DNA of 64,000 nt from Lepidonotus clava (GCA_936440205.1 OW387138.1:53769526-53833525), one strand, 5' to 3'; shown: positions 31,584 through 42,819, counted from the first letter of the stretch. Notes: generated from the letters alone by a model not told the origin. Program-made: numbers and translations.

Positions 31584-33628
31584 ATGGCTACCCCCAAGGA
31601 ACATGAGGAGGCCGTGGCAGCTGCGCTAAGCACAATTGTTCGGACTAATATTTGTGCCGGTGCCAATGACGATCAATGGTAAGAACTCTGGGAGGATTAC
31701 TTCGTCTTTGCCAAGGATGATGGGGACTTATCGGAGGGGGAGAACCATCCTACTCTTTCTGAAAAGGAGATACAGGCTTTTGAGGAGCCTCCAGAACTAC
31801 GGGAGGACAAGGATGAGTCCCTGATTATCTCGGATCTGACGGAGCAACTGCTGCAAGAGGAGACCGACAGTTGCAAAAACTTTAGGTAGGCCATGCTTGT
31901 TTGCGACTTGTGATCGAAATTGTCCGAGTTGTGTTGCTTTGAAATTCATATAAATTCTGAACCGTTAGACCTGTCCTGCCATCAACAGTTGCCCAAATAT
32001 GCCCAATCGAAAATTACAAAAAATATGATGCCGTAACCTAGTTAATGGCGTCTCTCATGTTTACGATGGATGGCGTCTGCCGTTACACTCTCTGAGGCCT
32101 AATTAAAAGTCCTTAGCGGCCATCTAATGAACCTAATTCAATTTATAAGGGTGCCCCCACATATCTTCGACATTAATATGGACTTTCATCATGTTTTGGT
32201 GCTCGTGTATATACCACAACGATGGCCCGCATTCTCTCCAGTTCTCGATGGTGGAGCATCTTGATAAATGGAAGGAGGTCGCTCAGCTGACTCCAGGTGC
32301 AGCCGATATCCATGCTTTTAATGGTCTTAAACACAGATAGTTATGCATCTATAATACCTATATGACCACATAGAGGCTGTAACTTTACCTCTGTGACATT
32401 GACATAGTATTATAGACCAAGCAACCTCTGCGACCTCAGGAGTAGAACTGAGTGTAGAGTTCTCAGAATCTTTTTTTTCCTACCAAAGTCGGTCGCTTGT
32501 ACATCACTTATGTTCTGTGTCGGATTTCCATTCCAGGGGAGAAGGACATGCTCCTGTTGGGCGTTCCAAGTGCCTAAACTGAGACCTCGGCACGGCTGTC
32601 AACCTGGAAGAAGGGGAAAAAGGGCAAGGGTGACATGCAGCACCAACGGAGCCACTACACCGTCGGGGGCAAGAAGGTCTACTGGGACACCCTGCACTTT
32701 CTCTACAGGTAATTATTCATCTCTGTAGCTAACATTCTCTAAGTAGTTCCCAAGCCTGTGTTCTGCTGAAACTTATTAACATGTACACATTTTTCATTAC
32801 ATGACTATAGACTACCAGTCCTACAATTACATGTCCGAATGCAACCTGTTATGTCAAAGCTTATTCCTTTCCCAGTTGTAAGTTTTATGTTCTTGTTTTT
32901 CAGCTGCATTATCGACAAGATGACCGCCATCAGCCAGTGGTACAGGTAGCATGGGGTCGTATCCTGTACTAAGATGTCCGGCAGACGCAAGGCCAACACC
33001 CATGCCCTCAAAGACGTCTGCCACATAGTCAACTTTATCAACTCCTACGCTGAAACCCATACCCTTGTCCTCTACGGCAGAGTCTCCACGCACAAATGGG
33101 ACGACATCCTCCTCTTCCCCTCCAGCACAAGAAATGTAGATGTGCATAAACAGTATCGAAAGGTGATTGGGGACGCCCACTGTCTTGTTGCCCTGACCAC
33201 CTTCCGTAATCTCTGGTGCCAGTTGCAACCCCGTATTGTGTGTTCTCGTCCCATGACTGACCTGTGCTGGGAGTGTCAACTATGACATCTCCTACTCCTC
33301 TAACCTCCCCGAAGTAGTTAAGCAGGCAAAGTTAAATAATCAGCAGAAACACCTGGATGTGGTGGCCAAGGAGCAGGAGTTGTACCAGGAACTGACTACC
33401 GCTGCCAAGCAGGCCTATGCCAAGGCAGGCCGCCAAGCGCTCCCTGCTCCTCTGATATCTGGGTTCATGAATCTTTTGACTACGCACAGCAGGTGCACCT
33501 CCCCTCCTTCTCCATGCAGGCGGGATCCCTCTACTGCCTCATCCCACACAAAGTAAGCATCTTTGGTGTGTGTGCCGAGGCCATCCCTCATCAAGTAAAC
33601 TACCTGATTGATGAGTCCCACTGCAGCA
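31584..33628 (+). pseudogene. Transposase-like multi-exon gene (DUF7869-like family), copy 1
   Basis: Five or more coding blocks of a multi-copy invertebrate family with a D-N-C-x-G-Q-N-K-N domain. Exon 1 (31584-31886) starts MATPKEHEEAVAAALS and has an in-frame TAA at about 31680. A second block near 32205 reads HNDGPHSLQFSMVEHL. A third (32535-32708) is Lys-rich and ends KVYWDTLHFLYR. A fourth (from 32903) contains FINSYAETHTLVLYGRVSTH and RPMTDLCWECQ and has a TAG near 32948. The frame shifts near 33285, and again to reach FDYAQQVHLPSFSMQAGSLY and VNYLIDESHCS. It stops abruptly at 33628, before the DNC motif. Dead copy. The family is probably a DNA-transposon transposase, but the assignment is tentative. 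Confidence 0.6.
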
Positions 33629-34268
33629 GAAGAAAGTCGATGATGGCGGTTAGCAGATGCGGCTGACGTGGGCGCTCCCTAAGAGACTCCTCCCCCTACC
33701 GATTAACTAGCAAGATGAGCGATCAAGTGGGACAAAGAGGACGGGGAATGTTCTGGGATCATATGGATCGTACTTGTTAGAACGGGCTTTACGTTGGATT
33801 ATATACAACTGGAAAAACTTGAACGATTGTCGAGACAAAAGTTCCAACCGTTGGGGTCACGTGAGTAGACATTTCAAAACATGAGCGTGAAGGGGAATGT
33901 AAAAGGAGATAAATTTATCTCGACTGCTTCCAAACGTACACATAGTCAAATTTGATCTTCCTCAGATACCTCAGAGAAAGTAGGCTGTGACGAATCAATT
34001 GTAATTTCACCAGATGATAAATAAACAAATCCAAGCCATGTCGGCTGTCAGAAATGGCATAGTAAACAAAAGTAAAGCTAAGTCGTCGGATGGTTACGAC
34101 ACCGATGACAATAGGCCATTGTTTGAGCTGAGTGAAAATGAACTAGTTAACACCTCACCGTCAGGTTAGAAGTTATGTAAGGTTCTCCACATAGGAGCAG
34201 TGACGAACGACGAGTCCGAGACGAAAGATGAGGCATGTACTGTAGACTGAGGCATCTGATATTGTACC
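33629..34268. other. Unassigned sequence left of Polinton B
   Basis: No recognised gene. A short frame at about 34010-34166 encodes AMSAVRNGIVNKSKAKSSDG and an acidic end. This could be the N-terminus of a retroelement ORF, but nothing else supports it. Confidence 0.35.
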
Positions 34269-34435
34269 AGTAGTATAATGGAGTCGCTGGCGTGCATAGC
34301 AAATGCTACTAATTAGGTCACTAGGTCAGTATGAGTGAGCATTGGTCGAAAATAGGTTCATAGACTAATAGACACTTTGAATAATTAGGTCATTACGACC
34401 TACTTTCGTGACCTACTTTTAAATATTACGTTTAA
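34269..34435. repeat. Left terminal inverted repeat of Polinton B
   Basis: The start AGTAGTATAATGGAGTCGCT is the inverse of the right end at 49048. TAGGTTCATAGACTAATAG and TAATTAGGTCATTACGACC match the inverse of Polinton A's right end. Confidence 0.8.
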
Positions 34436-34771
34436 TTAACACTGTATGTACTATTTCGTTATTTTTTCATTTTTTTTTTATACTTTATACATATATTTTA
34501 CCGGATAAATTATGTTTTATATGATTCCCGTTCTTTGTACATTTTTTTTGAATATAGTTTGTATAGTATTATATACATTTATGTCGTTTTATGATAGATA
34601 ATAAAGAAAACATAAAAAAACTACATTTTGTTTTTTATTTTCATTGAAAATGAAAAAGCAGATTATGTATTTATATATACAAGGCATTTCTTTTAGATTT
34701 TAAAAAGTCATAAATAGTACTTTTTTTTCATATTTTTCTAAATTTTTGTATTTTTTGGTTGTTTTTCATAG

Positions 34772-35608
34772 ATATGGTAAGCGTTGATGCTCGGGAAAAA
34801 TCAATATCAGACTGCTATATATAGGGTAAGACCGCTGAGTACGGCGGAGAGCACTATTACGTCTCGACAGACACGAGTCTTAAGGATTTGAAGGGGTTTG
34901 GATAGCTTTACGTAGAAAGGGACATCTGTGGCCCGTTGCACAATAGAATTTCGTTACTAAGATAAAACAACGAAAGCACAACGAACAAATGCTTAACAGC
35001 GAAATGTTTCTTTGTTACGAAAATATTTCCACTCTTACTTAAATAGTAAAAATCTCGGCTTCTAATGGATGGAATTGAATTCTGTAAATTGATATAAAAA
35101 GGCAAGACATTGGAGAAAACGCATTAAAAGTTACAACTCATTGAGGGCATTCTAACTATAGAAAAAAATTGTTAAAACAAACTTTCGTTGTTACGAAAAT
35201 ACCTGCAAATAATTTATTAAGCAACAATGAACACTTTCGTTGTTTACAATATTTTCGTTGTTACGAAACCCATTGTGCAACGGGGCACTGGTGACTGTTG
35301 AAGGAATTACTGCTTTGAGAGCGGATGAAAGATCAGGCGGACTCTTAGGGGAAAGCTTCCTCTTCATCAAATGGACTTGTGACTCAAGGAATATTGACCA
35401 TCATTACACTGGCTATGTATGCATGATCCACCGAATAAACCTGACTTACAGCCAAGCGTTGTTTGTGTTGTGGAAATGAACGCCCATATCGTGAACTTAC
35501 CTACCATATGACTAGTGACGACTGAAGGAGTAGTAAAGACCGAAACAGTAAACAATATAAACAGTTCCCTAATTATTATTCAATACCATAAACAACAACT
35601 GGCGTTCA
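34772..35608 (+). mobile_element. R-family LTR-like repeat in Polinton B, with a nested MITE
   Basis: It contains AAATCAATATCAGACTGCTA with a TATA box, GGGGTTTGGATAGC, GACATCTG...GTGACT (split by a MITE) and AATAAACCTGACTTACAGCC, and it ends GGCGTTCA. ATAG precedes (34768-34771) and follows (35609-35612), a likely target duplication. The usual TGCACAAAGG start is missing. Fossil, no internal genes. Confidence 0.65.
34929..35287. mobile_element. MITE with 16-bp TIRs and 3-bp duplication, nested in the R repeat
   Basis: 359 bp. The ends are TGGCCCGTTGCACAAT and the complement of TGCCCCGTTGCACAAT. CTG lies on both sides (34926-34928, 35288-35290), and removing the element restores the R-family motif GACATCTGGTGAC. 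The interior repeats TTTCGTTGTTACGAAA-like inverted motifs. No gene. The superfamily is not assigned; a 3-bp duplication fits PIF/Harbinger- or CACTA-like groups. Confidence 0.85.
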
Positions 35609-35615
35609 ATAGTAA

Positions 35616-35815
35616 GTTTTACTCAGAGGTGATTCCCAAAATGCTACCTAATGTTCACCTGGTTTATTTTGAGGATCTGTGCTGCTAATGAAACAAGTCA
35701 ACGGTCAGGGTTTTCTGGGTATTCCATCAGAGGGAAAAGTTCCAAGGAAATATATATTTGTGTAGGGATGGTTAGGTAGAATTTTGTTCAGTTCTGAGGT
35801 TTTGAGAACCATCCT
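35616..35815 (-). pseudogene. Polinton B protease remnant
   Basis: Matches the protease at 1175-1373 of Polinton A, covering the N-terminal half up to the region before the catalytic His. The R-type repeat abuts it. Broken. Confidence 0.6.
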
Positions 35816-37030
35816 CTACACCATGGCGTAGTCAAAGACCCGCAATCGGTCGGCTGTTAGCTGGATCAAGTTGTCATAAGTGCTCAGCATAATTACTGAA
35901 ACCGCATGGCCCAGTGCTTCAGCAAAGTTCAGGGACACCGAAAGCTTCCCCTGTCGCAGCAGGTTGATGTAGGCGTCCTCCGGGGTTCGGTCGGGAGTCA
36001 GGTCGAAAGCAAAGAGTGTGTACCCGTTCTTAAACTTGTGTAACTGAATACCGCAGTCGTGGCCCAAGGCCAAGAGTCCCATCTCCCTGGAGAATTGACT
36101 GAACGCTCTGCTCACGTTTCCGCTCACAAAGTCTGTCTTCAAGTGGAACTTCTGGTCTTCAAACTTCAAGCCTACTTCTGTTACCTCGTAGTGCTTGAAG
36201 TTGAACGGGTTCTCAGTCTTGGTCCCTGAGCTGGCCGATTCTTTGGTGAATCCCAGAATCCCCCCCTTGGGGATCTGCGTTGTGTCAGGGACGGTCCATG
36301 TGTACTCTGATGAGCCTTGCGTGAGGGTGTGCTTTGTGATCTTACTCCTGGGGATCGGGTAGTTGAATGGTCCCATTTTGGGGTCGCGTACACTTTTATT
36401 GTGTATCTCCACCACCTCGTCCCTGAGGTGAACTTGGCGCAGGGTCATTTCAGCCTTCTTGATCACGACCTTGTAGCTCTCGTTAGTGGCCATCTGCATG
36501 TAGAAGCTGGTGGGCTGACGTTCGAACACAAGTTTAATCTCGCAGTGAGAGGGTAGGAGTTTACACTGAGTAAATAAATCCAGGTGTGGTCTTGCCACCA
36601 TAGACTTCACACCTCTGCCGATATGGACGACTCGTCGTGAGTTCCAACCTGCGTTGGCAGCACCCCTGGTGTCCATTTTTTCCAGGGTGTCCTTGTACCA
36701 GCTCTGGCAACCTTGGAGGTGTGACTTTCTGGCACCCTCCTCCGTCGTCAAGATGTTGATGAGATAAGACTTGTAGGAGTACTCCTCATTGTTCAAAGTG
36801 ACCTTCTCACTGTTGATGAGAAGCTGCACACTGCTGAAAAGTGAATGAATTAAGTTGTTCACTGGGGCTGCATCATGTTGTACAGTTAAGGCAGCTTCGT
36901 TGTTTCCTTGGACTACATACTCTAGGTAGAGTTCAGCTTCGCTGAGGTCTGTGTAAAGATTGCTCGGTAAGAAGGTGAAGTCAAAACACGTTGTGGTGTC
37001 AGTGAGAATGTTGCTTGTTGTTTTTTTCAT
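35816..37030 (-). CDS. Polinton B major capsid protein (double jelly-roll)
   Basis: 404 residues with no interruption, so this frame looks whole. The start MKKTTSNILTDTTTCFDFTF is followed by LYTDLSEAELYLEYVV, DAAPVNNLIHSLFSSVQLLI, YSYKSYLINILTTEEGARK and GCQSWYKDTLEKMD, all hallmarks of the Polinton major capsid family (L-x-x-T-x-LYLR, APVN-x-x-x-HSLF, Y-x-Y-x-x-Y-x-x-x-LL). The C-terminal half (KMGPFNYP, GMLLxxHDCGIQL-like, FDLTPDRTPEDAY) is shared with Polinton A. The length is slightly below related proteins, so some N-terminal residues may lie upstream of this Met. It would form the icosahedral shell. Part of a broken element. Confidence 0.85.
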   Translation of the reverse strand: MKKTTSNILTDTTTCFDFTFLPSNLYTDLSEAELYLEYVVQGNNEAALTVQHDAAPVNNLIHSLFSSVQLLINSEKVTLNNEEYSYKSYLINILTTEEGARKSHLQGCQSWYKDTLEKMDTRGAANAGWNSRRVVHIGRGVKSMVARPHLDLFTQCKLLPSHCEIKLVFERQPTSFYMQMATNESYKVVIKKAEMTLRQVHLRDEVVEIHNKSVRDPKMGPFNYPIPRSKITKHTLTQGSSEYTWTVPDTTQIPKGGILGFTKESASSGTKTENPFNFKHYEVTEVGLKFEDQKFHLKTDFVSGNVSRAFSQFSREMGLLALGHDCGIQLHKFKNGYTLFAFDLTPDRTPEDAYINLLRQGKLSVSLNFAEALGHAVSVIMLSTYDNLIQLTADRLRVFDYAMV

Positions 37031-37139
37031 GAATTGACTTCGAAGAATATCTTTCTGTGATATGGGTAGTGCGTGTAAATCTAATTCGCCTATGGCACAA
37101 GTCGAAGCACAGGGATGAATGAGACTTGTGATGATAACC

Positions 37140-37545
37140 TTAGAAAAGGGTAGACTTATGTCTACCTACAATCTTCTTCTTCCCATTGGCATGTCTTGTA
37201 CCTTGAGTTGCTTGTCGTCGTTTGGCTGGAGGTCCATCATCGTCAGTGTTTAAGTACCTTCTGGCTGCACTGAAGGCAGTGTCCATTAACTCACTTCCTG
37301 CCCTCTTAGACCATTTTACGATGCTCTTCTTAATGTTTTTTCCTGCCACCACAACGTCAAAAACTCCTTTTTCTGTTCTCAAGATGGTGGGGACCGCTGC
37401 TTTAAATGCTGATGCACCAAGCTTCTTTATCATGGGAAGGGCTGATCTAATTATACTTCCGAATATTCCGTGGCCACATGCACGTTGTCTTTTAGCTCCA
37501 CCGAAAGTAGGTAATTATCCACCTCCAAACTGCGAGCGCTTATAA
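37140..37545 (-). pseudogene. Polinton B small basic protein
   Basis: The open part (37140-37433) encodes IKKLGASAFKAAVPTILRTE, then KNIKKSIVKWSKRAG and a very basic tail (GPPAKRRQATQG). It is preceded by a Gly/Arg-rich stretch ending GHGIFGSIIRSALP. A small basic protein between the major and minor capsid genes is usual in Polintons and is often compared with adenovirus core or membrane-lytic proteins. The specific role is inferred. Broken. Confidence 0.5.
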
Positions 37546-37557
37546 TATTGTCCGTAT

Positions 37558-38981
37558 TCACCTCTTGGTGGTGAGTACAAGGGTGGGGCGTTTATATAGT
37601 AACTTACCATGAGAGAGAGCCCTAAAGGTGAGTACTACCGACACTTCCCCGTGCTCAAATGGTATAGGTTGGTCTGCACTGTCTCTTAAGTACACTGAGA
37701 TCTCTTTGAAATGTGTTATTTGAATAGGATGGAAAATCAAATTAAGAAAGTTTATTGTATCCATTGTTTTGGGAGAGTAGTTGTTAACTGCCATACATTG
37801 AAGAAATGGTGCTTTAGTATCTCCTACCAGAGTACACATAGACTGTACGGTTTCTGAAGTTGACTTCTGTTATTTGTTTTGCACTTGTGCGTCTACCCAT
37901 GTATACTTTTCCTTCGAAACCAAGTTGATGAGAAAGGTTTTCTGGTATGACGAGCATGGAGTTGGTAGGTAGCGCAATAAGCGTTTTCATTGTGAATTCA
38001 TTATTTTTTCGCTTTTCAGCTTTCAGTTTCTTGATGACTTTTGGAATATTTTTCCTCATTATTTTATTTAGGAGTTCTTTATTGTTTTCCACTCGTCCAC
38101 TTTCCATTGAGAAACGAGCATAAGAGCATTTTCCTGGAAAGTGTTTCTTTGCTATTGCATCAATGTAATTCAATGTGGGAGGAAGCTTTTTTGTTTGACA
38201 ATCATCAGCATCTTCGAACACTTCTGAGGGCTCTGGTTCATCGTCATCGTCATCGCTTTCTTCTTCTTTTTCAACTCCCTCCATTTCAACTTCTAGCTTT
38301 CTTTTTGGTGTTTCATGCATGTGGGTCACCAAATCGGTATCAAACATTCCTGTTAGGAACGGTTCCCTGTCACCTTTTTTCCTACTGCTCTCTATTTCTC
38401 GCTTTAGTCTCGTTATATCTTCAACCTGCCTTGTCAGAGGTGCTTGTAATGGGGTAATTCCTTCTCTAGGTTTCTTAGGAGGACTAGGTCCGTCGGAAGT
38501 GTCAGAACTTGATGTAGGAGGAGGAGAGTCTGAAGAAATAGCTGAAGAAATTGCAGTCGCTGTCCTTACAGCTAACCTTGCAACTGAAAATAAACCTGCA
38601 GAAGAGTCGTCAGGGTCTGATAGGGGAGGTGATGCAATTGAAGCAGCTGCAGTTGCAGGTGTAGTTGAGGAAGTACCAGGAGAAGAAGAATCTTCAGGGG
38701 AACCGGGAAGCTCTGGTGTTAGTTGGTGCGGTGTTTTGTTTTTTCTTTTCTTTTGGTACTTCTGCACTGAGATGGTAGAAAGTTGATTTCCGTGCATTGT
38801 ACCATTTGACTGGAAGCGTTATTTCAGATAATGCACAGTCTGTGTCAGGTGGTAATACCATATACTTCTGTAAAAGAACTCTGTAAGTGCTCAGAGTGTT
38901 GTCTGGAAAAGTCTTCGTAGAAGCATTACTAGGTAAAGTGCAGGTTACATCCATTTTTGTATGTTCTTGACTGGTTCCCAA
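37558..38981 (-). pseudogene. Polinton B penton-like minor capsid protein
   Basis: The N-terminal part (38694-38981) has TKMDVTCTLPSNASTKTFPD and LPVKWYNARKSTFYHL. A long Ser/Pro/Glu-rich linker follows, with an acidic run (EEESDDDDDEPEPSE). The middle has MLVIPENLSHQLGF and FRNRTVYVYSG. The end (37558-37839) has LVGDTKAPFLQCMAV, FKEISVYLRDSADQPIPFEHG and VVLTFR. These are the blocks of the single jelly-roll Polinton penton protein. The unusually long disordered insert is notable. Broken, about two or three breaks. Confidence 0.75.
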
Positions 38982-39223
38982 CTGTTGAATTTGTCTCTGT
39001 ACCCTTTCGACTTGATGAGTGCTTCTCTTTTGGTACCTTTTCCTCTAAATTTAAGGATGCTCTCCACCATGTACTGCTTCCTCGGAGCAACTTTCATCTT
39101 CTGAACCTCTTGAGGATAGAACCAGCCCTTTATTTCTTCTTGAAGGGCATCTTCGATTCCATATCCTTTAATATAGTTGGGTTTCTTTACAGTGAAATTG
39201 TCCTCGCTCCAATTGGGTTCATA

Positions 39224-40032
39224 TCAACGGTTAAAGCTTTTCATTTTTCTCAGAATTTGTGCTCTATCTCCACTTTTCATTATTGGTTTGCTTTTCTTCT
39301 TCTTCTTCAAATCTTTATCTCCGACTCTTTCATACAAATGATATAACAATCGGTCAGCATTATCTTTATTGACATCTACCGGTCGACCGCCTATGGTAGA
39401 ATGAAAGGTGTGGTTGTAAGAATACACTAGATCTTGAAGTACGTCTATGTATGTGTATGGTTTCGTGTGAGTGAAGTACTGCCACATTTTCTGTTGTAAG
39501 GTGCCGTTGAACCTTTCGGCTATAGAGCATTTTATGTAGTCATTTTCACCAGTGAAAAAGGATACACCTTTCTTTCAAGTAATCCTGAAAAGTTTTGTTC
39601 AGGAACTCTTTACCTTTATCTGTTTGAAGGTATTTAGGACATCTTTTAACTGTCATAACTTTGAAAGCTTCCGTAACATCTGTGGCTTTTTTACTCTTTA
39701 TAGCTTGCACAAATCCAAATCTGTAGAACACATCTATGGCAACCATTATATGAATTGCCTTTATTATACTTTTTGAATTGTTGCATATCTATCAGGTCCA
39801 TTTGCCATTGTTTATCTATTCCAAAAGTCTGTGTTTTATGCCTAGGAAATTGTCTCTTGAATGGTTTGTGCTTAGTATAAGCATCCACAGATTCAAGTGC
39901 ATCTTCAATATGCTTGATGTCAATCTTTTTGAAATAGTGTTTCTTTATTTTGGATGCACTTGTGAAACTTGCTAGCTGTTTAGGGTCAGTAAAGTGCTTA
40001 ATCACTTCTTTCTTCAGAGCCTTGTAGACCAT
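39224..40032 (-). pseudogene. Polinton B integrase (rve type)
   Basis: The N-terminal part (39691-40032) has YKALKKEVIKHFTDPKQLAS and the conserved KPFKRQFPRHKTQTFGIDKQW-like stretch before DLIDMQQF (first catalytic Asp). The core (39546-39746) has SKKATDVTEAFKVM and QTDKGKEFLNKTFQDYL. The C-terminal part (39224-39487) has QDLVYSYNHTFHSTIGGRPV and a Lys-rich tail with a chromo-like end. The retroviral-type integrase inserts the element. Broken, about three breaks. Confidence 0.85.
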
Positions 40033-40643
40033 TTTACAAACAGAGTAAAGTGTAGATGTTTGTGACTTCTACTGTGACCTTCCTTTTGAGGAGGCTTCTC
40101 CTTCCTCCTAGGTCTCTCCTCCTCTTCATGCTCCTCTTCACTGTCAGAAACCTTCATGTTATAGTTCCTTATATATTTCATTTTTGGATTTAGTTTCTTA
40201 ACAATCTTGACGAATTGTTTCTGCCCCGGTAAGTTGGGTCGTTTCTTAGTAGTCGGTCGCACTGCACTCGAAAGAAGGTTGACCAAATGAGCTTCAACTA
40301 TAGGAGTGTCTCCTAAAATGAGTCGTCCGTCTTTTGTGAAGTACTTTGGTGTTTTGGCTAAGGTCTTGTAGAGATTATGCACAGAGGTATGGTAAGAACC
40401 AGGAACTTTTTCTAGTGCCTTTTCCATTTTATGAGATAGTACCTTCGGTATAAGTAATCCTCTCGGTTTTGTAGAAGCTCTTTTAGGAATTATAATAGGA
40501 GGAGAAGGTGGAGAAGAGGGTGAAGGAGAAGGTGAAAGGTGTGATGTTGAAAACAACATACTTTTAGCTTTAGAGGAAAGAATAGAGGACCTAGTCACGA
40601 GATCATTATATGTGGCTAGTTTCTCTTCTCTGCTCATCTTTGG
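40014..40643 (-). pseudogene. Polinton B conserved accessory protein, main part
   Basis: Begins just left of the LINE stub with EEKLATYNDLVTRSSILSSK, then a Ser-Pro linker (SPSPSPSSPPSPP). Next come PKVLSHKMEKALEKVPGSYH, TKDGRLILGDTPIVEAHLVN and LNPKMKYIRNYNMKVSD, followed by a highly charged tail. It is a widespread Polinton protein of unknown role; the GRLILGDTPI turn matches a GELI-x-x-G-x-x-I motif seen in relatives. The LINE stub at 40652-40747 splits the gene. Confidence 0.65.
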
Positions 40644-40651
40644 ATCGTTCA

Positions 40652-40747
40652 ATTTTTTATTCAATTGTTTATTCAGACATAAAAGTAAGTTACAAACTTG
40701 TTCTCATTTTATATCTGAGTTGTCCAAAGTACAAAACTCATCGTTGC
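40652..40747 (-). mobile_element. LINE 3'-end stub in Polinton B at the same site as in Polinton A
   Basis: The first 80 bases match the 3' end of the LINE at 5146-5240 (CAATTGTTTATTCAGACATA, TATCTGAGTTGTCCAAAGTA). The flanks ATCGTTCA (40644-40651) and ATCGTTAA (40748-40755) are a likely target duplication, at the position of the LINE in Polinton A. Confidence 0.75.
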
Positions 40748-40755
40748 ATCGTTAA

Positions 40756-40900
40756 ATACACGTCCCATTTCATTTTGTAAATGAGCTAACACCTCCACGG
40801 TAGAAGCTGTAGGTTCAAGTTTTTCTTTTACCATTGACCTTTAGAAAAAGGAATCCTTGTCACTTTGTTCGGCAGGAGGCAGAGAATCAACTTTGCCACA
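40756..40900 (-). pseudogene. Polinton B accessory protein, N-terminal scrap
   Basis: Matches 6930-7080 of Polinton A (LEPTASTVEVLAHLQ-type sequence). It ends where B loses similarity with A; the hydrophobic-tail protein and ATPase of A have no counterpart here. Confidence 0.5.
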
Positions 40901-41329
40901 AACAAATAGACATGATTTATAACCCTTTATAGTAAATAAACGGACGTCTTTATGTTATCAGTGTGAGAATGAAAGAGCTTGGTTGAAGGGTGGTTATTTA
41001 CCTTTTGGTAGAAAACCGAATAGTCTGGAGGTCATTAAAAGATCTTTTATTGTTTAATAAGGAATACGAGTAAATCTGGGGATAGAATAAGTGGTCACGA
41101 GACTTGATCCCTCTGAGTTGTTCCTTCCGACAACCCTGACAATATAGTCACAACCCTCTAGACCATGTCCGATTTCTGTATCTAACTCCTTTTCAAGGAC
41201 AAATTTGTTGTTGTTGAGGGTGTTAACAATTTTGTTAGGGAATAAGTCAGTCGCATTAATTAGAGGTATCACAATGTCTTTTTAAAGAAATATAGAAGGT
41301 CTGCCGTCAGGATCTGCTTCTGATTTCCG
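40901..41329. other. Polinton B segment without counterpart in A
   Basis: A short frame on the - strand (41054-41272) encodes LDTEIGHGLEGCDYIVRVVG, a cohesive but unrecognised sequence. Nothing in the region matches the ATPase that sits here in Polinton A. Confidence 0.35.
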
Positions 41330-41760
41330 CCACCAAAATCTGTTAACTCTTTCATTAGCTGCACATGGCGTAAAGAAATGACTCAAGATGGATTGTGTTG
41401 TGGGTATACCCTCAACACCACCTTTCTTGGTGATCATATTTTTGAGCTTGAGGTTTGGCTGTTGTATCAAGCCGATATGTTTCAACAGTTTACAGTTTTG
41501 AAACAGAATGTTTGGGTGAATTTCACCCTCAATTTGGAAGCTTCTGTCTCTGGGACAGATGAATTTGACCCAATGTTGAGCTCCATTGACATCTGCTCCT
41601 CATGTATAAGGCACGTTGACTAATTCATTTCGAAAATGAGAAGGTCTCCCTATGAGGGGTGCCTGTGGCACATGGTGTTCAACCGGGGGTTGCCAGAGCA
41701 TGAACATGGTCAGAGTCTAGAATTGAATCCCAGAGGGTCTCTGAGATCGTATAATGTTAT
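41330..41760. other. Block conserved between Polintons A and B, function unknown
   Basis: Counterpart of 8250-8700. The + strand frame gives FTLNLEASVSGTDEFDPML. The - strand frame gives KHIGLIQQPNLKLKNMITKK then GGVEGIPTTQSILSHFF. Both have analogues in A. It lies at the junction of the two transcription directions. Confidence 0.45.
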
Positions 41761-42300
41761 TTTTTGTTAACGGCCACAATACGTATCTCCAATGAAACCG
41801 ATACCTCGGTACTTTTTAACTAATTGTTATCCAGTTGTTTCTTGCTAGTGCATGTGTCAGACTCTCGCGTCGCGTCACTAATGGATCCATGTACTCAGTG
41901 ATATACCCTTATCAGAAACAAAACAAAATACGAGTAAAATATTGGACGACGCTTAAACAACGCTCATCAAAAAGTTTGTGAAAATTGGAAAAACCGTACT
42001 TCATTGAACTGATGTTATAGTAAAATTCTGTATAAAAGGCTCATGGTATGGGGGCTTCTCAACACTATCATGATGGGTCATAGAAGTTTGACTGTTCGTT
42101 CAAAACCCTCTACATCTGCTGTAGCTCTCCCCGCTTCCTAAGGAGCCACCTGCGGGGAATTCGCTCATCGATGAATATTTTGATCAGTACCGAGTTTTTC
42201 CTTCAAGAGAAGATGCAGGTTAAGTAGCTGGGGGTTATGCCACAGATTTGTCTATGTAAACCCAGTCCGGGTATGTACAGATGGGAGAGAAGAATCGTCG
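41761..42300 (+). promoter_or_regulatory. Intergenic region with TATA box ahead of the rightward Polinton B genes
   Basis: No gene. TATAAAAGG at 42031-42039 lies about 260 bases before the first rightward ATG (42301). A CCCCGC/GCGGGG stem at about 42129-42157 lies between. This suggests the start of the rightward transcription unit. Inference only. Confidence 0.4.
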
Positions 42301-42819
42301 ATGCCTGCCAACAATCTTGCAGAATACGGCGATATTTCGGATCTGTGGAATCCAGAGCCTCCTCCCCCTTTGATTGACAGTCAGACCGTCGTCGCTGCTA
42401 CCCTCCAAGACAACTCCAACAAAGAGAACATCCCACCAGCGAAGGAATGCGAATCTCTTCCTGTACCCGTCATCGCAGAGGCAGGGGACGAAAAGTCGAA
42501 GGAAGAACCACCAGAAAGGGAAAAGCCATCACCGAGAAAATGCAAGCCTGCTTCTGAAAGGAAGCCTCTCGCGAAGAAAGGCAAAGCTGTAGCAGTGGAC
42601 ATCGACCTAGCCAATCAGTACGCCGCCGCTGTCGTGAGGGAGATACAGGCACAGCAGGATAAAGACTCACCCCTGTCACCTATGTTCGACCTGACCGGAC
42701 TGATCTGGCCATTGGACTTGGAAGGGACTTACAAGGACGGAGACGTGTTAGGGAGGCGTACTACCTCAACAGTGACAAGAGCACCCTCATCCACGTCTAC
42801 AGCGTGCCTGATCCAATAG
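42301..42819 (+). CDS. Unassigned Polinton B protein, Lys/Pro/Glu-rich
   Basis: An open frame of 172 residues. The N-terminus MPANNLAEYGDISDLWNPEP is followed by an acidic Pro-rich linker, a basic stretch (KPLAKKGKAVAV) and a short ordered segment (DLANQYAAAVVREIQAQQ, PMFDLTGLIWPLDLEG). The next block with protein-like sequence starts at 43030, after about 200 AT-rich bases. Position as first rightward gene suggests an early replication or regulatory protein; this is a guess. Not found in Polinton A. Belongs to a broken element. Confidence 0.4.
   Translation: MPANNLAEYGDISDLWNPEPPPPLIDSQTVVAATLQDNSNKENIPPAKECESLPVPVIAEAGDEKSKEEPPEREKPSPRKCKPASERKPLAKKGKAVAVDIDLANQYAAAVVREIQAQQDKDSPLSPMFDLTGLIWPLDLEGTYKDGDVLGRRTTSTVTRAPSSTSTACLIQ

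Noticed and set aside
34010-34166. Short Ser/Lys-rich frame as a retroelement ORF start
   Set aside because: Too short, no partner domain nearby.
38041-38786. + strand frames opposite the minor capsid gene
   Set aside because: Reverse shadows of the Ser/Glu-rich linker.
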